Shown here in pieces: positions 1 to 8,107 of a DNA stretch of 64,000 nucleotides (position 1 is the stretch's first letter; every line of letters begins with the position of its first letter). The stretch covers positions 1-64,000 of the forward strand of contig JAWKMJ010000003.1 in the NCBI GenBank assembly GCA_041392305.1. Direction: 5' to 3'. Source of the DNA: JAGQYP01 sp041392305 (GTDB taxonomy: Bacteria; Bacteroidota; Bacteroidia; Flavobacteriales_D; Crocinitomicaceae). The position numbers and the translations under genes are program-made. The notes under the pieces are model-generated. The model was not told where the DNA came from. It saw only the letters and a program-made list of their open reading frames with translations, and did no database searches.

Positions 1-658
1 CACCTCCATCAAAATTCTCAAACTTACCGGTGAGCCAATAGTAATCTTGACCAAATGGATCTTGTCTCTTATCAAATTTATCTTCCCAATAGGCTCTTGC
101 TTGCCTACAAACTTTGATTCCTGCAATTTCTGTAATGGGCAGTTTTGGAATGTTGACGTTCAAACAAACGCCTTTTGTTAATCCATTTTTTAATACTTCC
201 TGTGTAATTCTTTCTGCGTAATATTTTGATGCATCAAAGTCAGCGTCCAAATCATGATCCAAGAGCGAAAAACCAATTGAGGGAATTCCTTCTAAAGCCC
301 CTTCTACCGCGGCTGACATCGTCCCTGAATACAATACATTAGTTGCATAATTGGCTCCATGATTGATTCCTGAAACAATAATATCTGGTCTTTCATGTAA
401 AATCTCATAAATGGCAAGCTTTACGCAATCTACCGGTGTTCCAGAGCAAGAATAGGCTTCAATGCCTTCGTATCGATCACTTTTTTGCAATCTAAGTGGG
501 TGATTTACCGTTATGGCGTGTCCCATTCCCGATTGTGGTTTTTCGGGCGCTACAACCAAAATATCCCCTAAATCTTTAACTGCCTCAATCAACGAAGCTA
601 TACCTTTTGCGTAAATACTATCGTCATTGGTAATTAAAATCAATGGTTTTTTCTTCAT
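1..658 (-). CDS. surE: 5'/3'-nucleotidase SurE (C-terminus beyond window)
   Basis: Metal-dependent survival-protein phosphatase that removes phosphate from nucleoside 5'- and 3'-monophosphates in the cytoplasm. Read on the complement from an ATG at 658. The N-terminus has the family signature LILITNDDS (residues 6-14, with the two metal-binding aspartates at 12 and 13). It is followed by the conserved stretches SGTPVDCVKLA, SGINHGANY and YSGTMSAAVEGA. About 219 codons are present; the family is usually near 250 residues, so only the last part is missing at the window edge. It starts 10 bases after the bioD stop and is probably co-transcribed with it. Identity is seen directly from motifs; the role is family knowledge. 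Confidence 0.95.
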   Translation of the reverse strand, partial: MKKKPLILITNDDSIYAKGIASLIEAVKDLGDILVVAPEKPQSGMGHAITVNHPLRLQKSDRYEGIEAYSCSGTPVDCVKLAIYEILHERPDIIVSGINHGANYATNVLYSGTMSAAVEGALEGIPSIGFSLLDHDLDADFDASKYYAERITQEVLKNGLTKGVCLNVNIPKLPITEIAGIKVCRQARAYWEDKFDKRQDPFGQDYYWLTGKFENFDGG

Positions 659-668
659 GCTTTCGAAA

Positions 669-1301
669 TTAATCAAAAATAGCTTCGATAAAACTTCCCG
701 CTTCTTGAATTTTTAATGTGTCGATGTGAGAAAGTAACGGTATTTTACCTATACATTTCAGCTTGTGCTTATTCAAAATAATCTCTTCTGTAGCCGGATT
801 GGATTCTCCATTAAAAATGAGCCCTAATATTGGAATTTTTCTCTTCTGCAAGGCTTCAATAGAGAGCATGGTATGATTGATACTTCCCAAATAATTCCGA
901 CTCACCAAAATCACGCCATCCGCTACCTTTGGAATCAAATCAATAATCAAATCTCCGTTATCATTTAAAGGAACCATCAAACCTCCAGCTCCCTCTACTA
1001 GCAGATTGTTTTCAGTTTCAGGTACTATAAAATCTTCCAAATCAATTTGAACTCCATCTACTTTTGCGGCATGGTGTGGAGAAGCCGGAGTTTTCAACTG
1101 AAATTGTTCCTGATGAAAAACAGAGGCATCATTTTTTACCCAAGATTGTACCTTCATGGTATCCGTAAATTCCAATTCACCTGCCTGAACCGGTTTCCAG
1201 TAATCCATTTTGAATTTCTCGACAAGAATTGCAGAAACCACCGTTTTACCGACTTCCGTACCTATCCCTGTTAAAAATATTTTCTTTGCTTTTTTGATGA
1301 T
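669..1301 (-). CDS. bioD: dethiobiotin synthetase BioD, start codon unclear
   Basis: ATP-dependent carboxylase that closes the ureido ring of dethiobiotin in biotin synthesis. The P-loop TGIGTEVGKT is encoded at 1271-1242, and VEGAGGLMVPL is the conserved mid-protein motif. The first canonical start in frame (GTG at 1241) lies after the P-loop and would remove the ATP site, so it cannot be right. The frame stays open only to 1310, where a TAA closes it, and holds no ATG, GTG or TTG. Two ATC codons (1301 and 1298) are the best-placed candidates; the first gives about 210 residues, normal for BioD. Either a rare ATC start is used or a sequence error hides the start. No other biotin genes are in view. 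Confidence 0.85.
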   Translation of the reverse strand: MIKKAKKIFLTGIGTEVGKTVVSAILVEKFKMDYWKPVQAGELEFTDTMKVQSWVKNDASVFHQEQFQLKTPASPHHAAKVDGVQIDLEDFIVPETENNLLVEGAGGLMVPLNDNGDLIIDLIPKVADGVILVSRNYLGSINHTMLSIEALQKRKIPILGLIFNGESNPATEEIILNKHKLKCIGKIPLLSHIDTLKIQEAGSFIEAIFD

Positions 1302-1352
1302 GTATTGATTTTATGATTTATGACAGATTGATTTATGATTCAAATTTTCAAT

Positions 1353-1380
1353 CATTTTGCACTTTGCATTTTGCACTTTG
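1353..1380. repeat. 14-bp perfect tandem duplication
   Basis: Two adjacent perfect copies of CATTTTGCACTTTG (1353-1366 and 1367-1380) followed by the start of a third (CATT). They lie in the 70-base gap between the end of uvrA and bioD. A looser repeat around GATTTATGATT (about 1306-1340) sits next to it. No function is evident; it is most likely a replication-slippage product. Confidence 0.8.
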
Positions 1381-1382
1381 CA

Positions 1383-4184
1383 TTAATTCAATTTCTCCTT
1401 CATATACTGAGCCGTATACGACTCTTTTGATTTTACCAATTCCTCTGGTGTTCCCTGAAAAACAATCTTTCCTCCTTCTTTCCCTCCTTCTGGTCCAAGA
1501 TCCACAATATGATCTGCACATTTCAAAACGTCCAAATTATGCTCGATGACAATCAATGAATGTCCCATTTTCACCAGTTCTTCAAAGGCAATTAACAATT
1601 TTGCTATATCGTGAAAGTGAAGCCCTGTAGTGGGTTCGTCAAAAATGAATAACGTTTTGGCACTTTTCTTACCCTTAATTAGAAAGGAAGCCAGTTTGAT
1701 TCTTTGTGCTTCTCCTCCAGACAAAGTCGAACTGGATTGCCCGAGTTTTAAATATCCGAGACCTACTTCCTGCAGTGGTTTTAATTTGTTGATGATCTTT
1801 TCCTCTTTCGTGGCTCGCCCTCCTTTCTTTAGATGCGTTTCAAAAAAAGTGATGGCCTCATCAATACTCATGGCTAAAATATCAGCAATGTTTTTGTCTT
1901 GGTATTTTACTTCCAGTGTTTCATTCTTATATCGGCTTCCTTTGCAGGTTTCGCATTCTAAATGGACATCTGCCATAAACTGCATTGAAATGGTTACTTC
2001 TCCTTCTCCTTCACACATTTCACATCTCCCACCATCTACATTAAAAGAAAACCATCCCGCCTTATATCCACGAATTTTTGAAATCTGCTGACTTGCAAAC
2101 AAATCACGGATTTCATCAAAAGCTTTGACATAAGTCACCGGATTCGACCTAGAACTCCTTCCAATTGGGTTTTGGTCGATGAATTCAATTTGTTCAATAC
2201 AGTCTTTTGGAAAACTAACAGAATCGAAATCTCCTTTTTTATCTTTGAAAATCCCTAATTCTCTTGACACACCTGGCAATAAAACATTGCGAACTAAAGT
2301 AGATTTTCCCGAACCTGAAACACCTGAAATACAAGTTAGTACTTGTAAAGGAAGCTCTAAAGAAAGATTCTTCAAATTATTTTCTCTGGCCCCTTCAATT
2401 TTAATGAACTGCTTTCCAGTTTTTCTTTTTTCCGGAATTGGAATCTGTAATTTTCTATTTAAATAATCTGCTGTTAATGACCCTTTGGCCTTTAGCAATT
2501 GCTTGTGATCTCCTTGAAATACGACTTCTCCACCAAACAATCCAGCTTCTGGACCCATGTCCAAAATTTCATCCGCAGCTTTCATGATGTCCTCATCGTG
2601 TTCCACCACAATTACTGTATTTCCGATCTCCTTTAAATTGTGAAGAATGTGAATTAGTCTTTCCGTATCTCTTGAGTGCAAACCAATGGAGGGTTCGTCC
2701 AAAATATACATCGACCCAACAAGTCCAGATCCCAAATTGGTAGCCAAATTGATTCTTTGGGATTCTCCTCCAGACAAAGAATTGGCTTGTCGATTTAAAG
2801 TCAAATACCCTAATCCTACCTCATCTAGATAGCGCAAACGAGTTTGAATTTCAACCAACAGTCTTTTAGCAACTTTAGAATCATGTTCATCCAATTGAAT
2901 TTCATCAAAAATAACCCTAAGTTCCTTGATTGGCTTGAGAACTAATTCGATCAAATTATAGTTTCCCACTTTTACATAAGAAGCATCTTTTCTCAACCTA
3001 GTTCCTTTGCATGAAGGACATTCCGTTTTACCTCGGTATCGAGACAATAAAATTCGATAATGAATCTTGTAGGATTTTGATTTTACATAATCGAAAAAGT
3101 CATTGATCCCTTCAAAATTTTGATCTCCATTCCACATGAGCTCTATTTCCTCTGGACTAAACTCTGCAATCGGCTTGTGAATAGAAAGACCTGACTTAGT
3201 TCCTCCAATAATCATTTGCTGTTTCCACTCAGACATTTTTTCACCGTTAAACGGGGCAATGGCATCTTCATAAATGGACGCTTTTTTATTTGGAATCACC
3301 AAGTCTTTATCAATTCCAATAATCGAACCATATCCATCGCATTCTTTACAGGCACCTACCGGATTATTAAAAGTAAAAAAATGAACATCAGGCTCAACAA
3401 ATTCAACCCCATCCAATTCGAATCTATTGCTGAACATTTTAGGTGATTTTTCATCAGTCCTTAAGACAAAACATTCACCCCTTCCTTCTTCAAATGCCAA
3501 CTGAACAGAATCTCCCAATCTGGAATTGTTCTCATCACTTTCCTTTTCTACTGAAACACGATCAATAACAATATACGATTGCTCAATATTGATTTTTTCA
3601 TTCTCTTTTAAATCTGTCAATTTATAGGTTTCCCCCTCCTTCCAAAGTCTGGAATAACCCTGATCAATTAGGACATCCAAAAAACGAGATCGAGCAATGT
3701 CTGATTTGAAAAAATTTGGTGCCAAAATGGTAAATCTTGTTCCATCTTCAAAGGAATTCAGATAATCAACCACATCTGAAACTCTATGTTTAACAACCTC
3801 CTTACCTGATACTGGAGAATAGGTTTTTCCTACTCGGGCAAATAGTAGTTTTAGAAAATCATATACTTCTGTGGTGGTTCCTACTGTAGATCTTGGATTG
3901 TTAGTTTTTACTTTCTGCTCGATGGCGATGGCCGGAGAAATTCCTTTTATCTGATCCACCTCAGGTTTATCCAATCGACCTAAAAATTGTCTGGCATAAG
4001 AAGACAAGCTTTCAACATATCTTCTTTGTCCTTCAGAAAACAATGTATCAAAAGCTAAAGAAGATTTTCCCGAACCCGACAAACCTGTAATCACAGTGAA
4101 ATACTTGTGTTTGATGTTCACATCGATATTTTTCAAATTGTGAACTCGCGCTCCTTTGATTCGGATTTCTTTGCTTTCTGACAT
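1383..4184 (-). CDS. uvrA: excinuclease ABC subunit UvrA
   Basis: DNA damage sensor of nucleotide excision repair; the UvrA dimer finds lesions and loads UvrB. At 933 residues it is full length. It holds two ABC ATPase modules: Walker A GLSGSGKS at residues 34-41 with signature LSGGESQR near 485, and a second Walker A GVSGSGKS near 640 with LSGGEAQR near 825. Zinc-binding cysteine pairs are visible as CKECDGYG and CPSCKG in the first half and CEMCEGEGE...CETCKG in the second. The ATG at 4184 is only 5 bases from a good -7 element, so the 5' leader must be very short or absent. No uvrB or uvrC is in view. Confidence 0.98.
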   Translation of the reverse strand: MSESKEIRIKGARVHNLKNIDVNIKHKYFTVITGLSGSGKSSLAFDTLFSEGQRRYVESLSSYARQFLGRLDKPEVDQIKGISPAIAIEQKVKTNNPRSTVGTTTEVYDFLKLLFARVGKTYSPVSGKEVVKHRVSDVVDYLNSFEDGTRFTILAPNFFKSDIARSRFLDVLIDQGYSRLWKEGETYKLTDLKENEKINIEQSYIVIDRVSVEKESDENNSRLGDSVQLAFEEGRGECFVLRTDEKSPKMFSNRFELDGVEFVEPDVHFFTFNNPVGACKECDGYGSIIGIDKDLVIPNKKASIYEDAIAPFNGEKMSEWKQQMIIGGTKSGLSIHKPIAEFSPEEIELMWNGDQNFEGINDFFDYVKSKSYKIHYRILLSRYRGKTECPSCKGTRLRKDASYVKVGNYNLIELVLKPIKELRVIFDEIQLDEHDSKVAKRLLVEIQTRLRYLDEVGLGYLTLNRQANSLSGGESQRINLATNLGSGLVGSMYILDEPSIGLHSRDTERLIHILHNLKEIGNTVIVVEHDEDIMKAADEILDMGPEAGLFGGEVVFQGDHKQLLKAKGSLTADYLNRKLQIPIPEKRKTGKQFIKIEGARENNLKNLSLELPLQVLTCISGVSGSGKSTLVRNVLLPGVSRELGIFKDKKGDFDSVSFPKDCIEQIEFIDQNPIGRSSRSNPVTYVKAFDEIRDLFASQQISKIRGYKAGWFSFNVDGGRCEMCEGEGEVTISMQFMADVHLECETCKGSRYKNETLEVKYQDKNIADILAMSIDEAITFFETHLKKGGRATKEEKIINKLKPLQEVGLGYLKLGQSSSTLSGGEAQRIKLASFLIKGKKSAKTLFIFDEPTTGLHFHDIAKLLIAFEELVKMGHSLIVIEHNLDVLKCADHIVDLGPEGGKEGGKIVFQGTPEELVKSKESYTAQYMKEKLN

Positions 4185-4189
4185 GGTAA

Positions 4190-4197
4190 CAAAATTA
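4190..4197 (-). promoter_or_regulatory. putative -7 promoter element for uvrA
   Basis: The complement reads TAATTTTG, an exact match to the Bacteroidota -7 element TAnnTTTG. It ends 5 bases before the uvrA ATG, so the transcript would begin at or next to the start codon. A TTTG that could be the -33 element lies at 4223-4226 (complement), at a rather long spacing of 25 bases. Prediction only. Confidence 0.45.
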
Positions 4198-4270
4198 AGA
4201 TTTTAGATCTATGTTTCGCCAGCAAATCAAAAAGAAAACTTAAACCATTAGTCTATGTTCAAATCAAAAG

Positions 4271-7200
4271 CTATTCTTTAAGTAGCTTAAGAACAATTGG
4301 ATTCTTTTCAGTTAGAATTGAAAAAAAGTACATCCCATTTGGATATCCAGATAAATCTATTGTCTGAGCTCCAAATTTCAGTTTATTTGATTTAATAAAT
4401 TGACCCAATGAATTATACAACTTCCATTCAACATTATTGTATTCAGTTGAAAAACTATTTACAATAAAAATCCCTTTACTCGGGTTCGGATATACTTTAA
4501 ATGAAGACTCTATTTCTGAAAGCCCAACATTTGAATCATTCTCCCTGAAAACAGCATTTGAATTAGCTGAATAATATAATTGTTTACTCGGATCACAACC
4601 ACTTCCTAAATCTACCACAATCTGGTAATAGTAAGAAGTTCCTGCTAGAACATTCATATCAAAATACGCCGTAATATTAAAAGGAACAGTTGCTAACAAA
4701 GTCATATTAGAAAGGGAAGTTCCTCGGTAAATTTTGTACTCATTAAAATTTAATCCTCTGTAATCACACCAAGAAAGCAAATTGGTATTTGTATCCAGAG
4801 CTGTTAAGGTGAGGTGAATTGATTTATGCTCTTCACTCAAATTGGTTTCAATCCCACATGTATCTAATACAGATATTTTGTAAGAGTACCCATGTGATTC
4901 AGGTTCTGAACTTAAATCTGCCCAAATACCTAGATCTGAATAATCTGTGGCTCCAAATTTCGTGTAATCTTGACCGATTTCTGACTTTCTGTATATGTAA
5001 AAAGAATCAATGGCTGTGGTAATAGGTTTTTCCCATAATAATACTATATGATTTTGAGACGTATCTACAGTCACTACACATATTTCAGGCCTAGTCACAT
5101 TTGAAGCATTTAAATATTCAATACCAGAAATACTTGGACATAATCCCCCATCTGTGGTAATCACCCAATACTCACCGCTACTAGTAGGATTTATTGAAGA
5201 AGTTGTTTCTCCAGTATTCCATAAATAAGAGTTATACCCGACACCAGCATCTAAATTTACAGTTCCTCCTATACATCCATTAAAAGTCCCTGTTTGGGTG
5301 ATATTTGCCGGAGACAAACCTTCATCAATTGTAACAAGTACACTATCCGATATGGTCGAACACCCATTTTCTGTGATAACTACTTTGTAAGCTCCTTCAG
5401 TAATAACCAATATCTCCGCATGGGTTTCACAATGTATTGGATTACCGTCTACATACCATTGATACTCAAATCCTGGACTAGAATTACAACTTAAAATCAA
5501 ACTATCAGCAACACAAACATTGTGGTTTGATGGACCAGATATCAATGCGCTATGCGTACAAACGGGGTTTTGGACCGAGTTAATAGCAAGATTATAACTT
5601 ATCGTATCCATACATCCTAATACTGTATCATGTGCCATCAATGAAACATTTCTAATTCCTGAAGAGAGGTAGGTGTGTGCAAGAAAAATTGAATTAAAAA
5701 TGGTATCATTAAATTCACCGAAATTCCATGTGAAGTCAACATTAAGCATTAGGGGAGTCAAGTTTTCAAATAAAACTAAATGTGGAATTTCACCATAGCT
5801 ATTTGTGATTGAAAAATCTGGAGCTATTGATGTTAAAGTATCTACAAACACGGTATCATAAGCATTATTTCCTTGCTGATCAGTGACATGAACTACGTAC
5901 TCACCAAAGCATACATTTTGAATATGCGCATTTGTCTCTCCCGGCATCACATTTCCATTTTGATACCATTGATAATTGAATGGTCCAGTACCGCTTACCA
6001 TAGTTTGTACTTCACCATCACAAACTCCCTTACAAGTCGAATGATTTACAATATTTGCGGTAACATGAATGGGGTTTTCCATGATGGCACGAACGGCATA
6101 TACCTCATTAAATAAATACAACTGATATTCTCCGGTATTATCTTTTACAAAACCAAGATTATCATGTTCTATGGAAGCATCGAATACAACAGGATTAATT
6201 CTACTTCCTGTTGTTGTAAGCAATTCTGATACCACACCAACAAAATACTCTTCTCCTGCTAAAACTGGAACTCCATTCCCCATATCAAAAGTATGCCAAA
6301 TTGCATTCGATAGAGTTGGTGTTAGCATACTTGGTCCTGTTATTGTGTATGATGTAGCATTCTCTGAAATAATCTCATAGCCTCCCTGAATAGATGAATC
6401 AATTCTTATAACAATTGGATAAACAGTGAAGGGGAAATTAACATTACCGGTTTGCATTAACGAAAATTTGATTTGTCTTATAGTGTCAGCTGCATTATAT
6501 CGAAAAGCATTTCCCAAAGCAATAGCTTGATTACTAGAATTCATGACTAATCCTCCTTGATCAGCAAGGACATGATCGAAATTGTCCAAAGCAAACTCTG
6601 CCTGAGTTACCTCATAATAGATGGTATCACTTGAATTATTTGATGGGTCTGCGTCTGAAGCTATATTATCGTAGGTGAAATTATTTACAATTCGATATTC
6701 TCCTAAACCTGGACTCCACGGAGTTGTAATTGTATCAGCTAGAGTATCTCCAGAATTAATAGTTAGGGAATTGCTTGATCCTGAAAAAGCTACTGAAAGC
6801 ATCTCATCATAAACTGTTGTATTCTGGATCAAATTTGTTTCAGAGTTTGCTCCCGTGTTGCGAACACTGCCATAAATTCGAGTTGGCACAACTTGATTTA
6901 GAGGTACTTTAGAATAAAAATAATCACCTGAGGAGTAATCCGAATTGAAGGAGCATTTTAATCCTGAATCATAAGATGAAATCTCATGCGCCGCAGGTAC
7001 CTGAATTTCTAAATCATCAATCATCCAATAATAATGTGATGGACTATTCATGTTACCAAATTCACCCCATCTAAACCTTACTTGGAAATTCGATGGATTG
7101 GAAGCGATAAAACTTGAAACATCTATAACATAATCTCTTGTGCCCGAAATTACATTGATCGGGGCATCGGAATACATGACATCAAAAGAAGTAAAGCTTG

Positions 7201-7690
7201 AAAAACCATCAGTAGAAACGTCTAAAAATATATTTGGTCCTGAAAAAGTACAGCACATATTGTATGCCTGAGTAAACTTCACTAGAACAATTGAATTTCC
7301 TGAAACATCATAAACTGGTGAAACAGCCTCTGCATTAAAGTAGTCACTTACTGTTGGCATAGAACCAAATCCATTAAAATAATCCCCATCTAAAATTAAA
7401 AATCCATCTCCTACTGAATTTGAAGCAATTATTGGCTCTGGATTAGCATAATATCCACTTGGACCATCTGTGTCGTGTAACCAAAGATCCGCCGGCGTCA
7501 AAGAACCACTTGACGACCCCTGTCCGCTTACTGTCCAGCCTCCTGAAGTGAATACCGTTGAAGGAAATGTCTCTTGGTATAAAACAGTTTGACTTGTTAA
7601 GACATTACAATGAAACAAAAAATAAAAAAAAGTAAAATTGCTTAGAAATAATGAGAATATTTGATTTTTCATCTTAGTAGGTTTTTGCAT
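4271..7690 (-). CDS. large secreted protein with type A T9SS sorting domain
   Basis: Predicted T9SS cargo of 1139 residues. It starts with a hydrophobic signal peptide (about residues 8-33; the ATG at residue 7 is an equally good start). Next is a jelly-roll/MAM-like N-terminal region with DLWLHDTDGPSGYY and YWMIDDLEI, then PKD/Ig-like repeats around 560-810 (QWYQNGNVMPG and QWYVDGNPIH are repeated signatures), then fibronectin-III-like segments around 880-1050. The last 80 residues are a classical type A sorting domain (FKVYPNPSKGIF, LYNSLGQ, DLSGYPNGMYF). Function beyond surface display or adhesion cannot be told. It is transcribed alone. The sorting domain would be cut by the PorU sortase encoded at 38.5-42.4 kb. 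Confidence 0.9.
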   Translation of the reverse strand: MQKPTKMKNQIFSLFLSNFTFFYFLFHCNVLTSQTVLYQETFPSTVFTSGGWTVSGQGSSSGSLTPADLWLHDTDGPSGYYANPEPIIASNSVGDGFLILDGDYFNGFGSMPTVSDYFNAEAVSPVYDVSGNSIVLVKFTQAYNMCCTFSGPNIFLDVSTDGFSSFTSFDVMYSDAPINVISGTRDYVIDVSSFIASNPSNFQVRFRWGEFGNMNSPSHYYWMIDDLEIQVPAAHEISSYDSGLKCSFNSDYSSGDYFYSKVPLNQVVPTRIYGSVRNTGANSETNLIQNTTVYDEMLSVAFSGSSNSLTINSGDTLADTITTPWSPGLGEYRIVNNFTYDNIASDADPSNNSSDTIYYEVTQAEFALDNFDHVLADQGGLVMNSSNQAIALGNAFRYNAADTIRQIKFSLMQTGNVNFPFTVYPIVIRIDSSIQGGYEIISENATSYTITGPSMLTPTLSNAIWHTFDMGNGVPVLAGEEYFVGVVSELLTTTGSRINPVVFDASIEHDNLGFVKDNTGEYQLYLFNEVYAVRAIMENPIHVTANIVNHSTCKGVCDGEVQTMVSGTGPFNYQWYQNGNVMPGETNAHIQNVCFGEYVVHVTDQQGNNAYDTVFVDTLTSIAPDFSITNSYGEIPHLVLFENLTPLMLNVDFTWNFGEFNDTIFNSIFLAHTYLSSGIRNVSLMAHDTVLGCMDTISYNLAINSVQNPVCTHSALISGPSNHNVCVADSLILSCNSSPGFEYQWYVDGNPIHCETHAEILVITEGAYKVVITENGCSTISDSVLVTIDEGLSPANITQTGTFNGCIGGTVNLDAGVGYNSYLWNTGETTSSINPTSSGEYWVITTDGGLCPSISGIEYLNASNVTRPEICVVTVDTSQNHIVLLWEKPITTAIDSFYIYRKSEIGQDYTKFGATDYSDLGIWADLSSEPESHGYSYKISVLDTCGIETNLSEEHKSIHLTLTALDTNTNLLSWCDYRGLNFNEYKIYRGTSLSNMTLLATVPFNITAYFDMNVLAGTSYYYQIVVDLGSGCDPSKQLYYSANSNAVFRENDSNVGLSEIESSFKVYPNPSKGIFIVNSFSTEYNNVEWKLYNSLGQFIKSNKLKFGAQTIDLSGYPNGMYFFSILTEKNPIVLKLLKE

Positions 7691-7786
7691 GCTAAAAGTA
7701 TTTTAAAGACTCTAAAGATAAATTATTTGAGAGTAAATTTCGGATAAATCTTACATTTCCTACTAGACAATCTAAAAATTCCTCCC

Positions 7787-7794
7787 TATATTTG
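7787..7794 (+). promoter_or_regulatory. putative -7 promoter element for the 76-aa lipoprotein gene
   Basis: TATATTTG matches TAnnTTTG exactly and lies 24 bases before the ATG at 7819, in the gap between two divergent genes. No clear -33 TTTG was found at the usual spacing. Confidence 0.45.
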
Positions 7795-7818
7795 ACATAT
7801 CGATAAACATTTACACCT

Positions 7819-8049
7819 ATGAAAAAGTTTCTTATAATTGGTTTGTTTGGTGCAGTTGCTTTTGCCTGCAAGTACGATTACGATTGCTACTGTACACAAA
7901 GTGGTTTTGGAGCAGGTTCTAAAACTGTACTAAATTCATCAAGATCGGCTGCGTTATCTGAATGTAATGCCCTTAAAGCGGAATTAGAAGCCGACACAAC
8001 CAATTTGGACTCTACGGCCATTTCTTGCGATTTGGCTCAACAGTATTAA
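7819..8049 (+). CDS. small cysteine-containing putative lipoprotein
   Basis: A 76-residue protein of unknown family. The N-terminus is a lipoprotein-like signal (Lys-Lys, hydrophobic core, then AFAC with the cysteine at residue 17). The mature part begins with an aromatic, cysteine-rich patch (KYDYDCYC) and has one more cysteine pair in the second half (SECNAL and ISCDL), so disulphides are possible after export. It has its own likely promoter and stands alone between a T9SS cargo gene and a flavoprotein gene. Coding status rests on the signal peptide, codon pattern and promoter; no function is proposed. Confidence 0.7.
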   Translation: MKKFLIIGLFGAVAFACKYDYDCYCTQSGFGAGSKTVLNSSRSAALSECNALKAELEADTTNLDSTAISCDLAQQY

Positions 8050-8107
8050 TCCGTTTTTATTGCTGTTTGTTTCTTAGAATTCTTTTTCTGGGTTCAATTT
8101 TGAACTG

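Noticed and set aside
1630..3446. Several plus-strand open frames opposite uvrA
   Set aside because: They are shadows of a well-conserved gene in other frames and show no family features.
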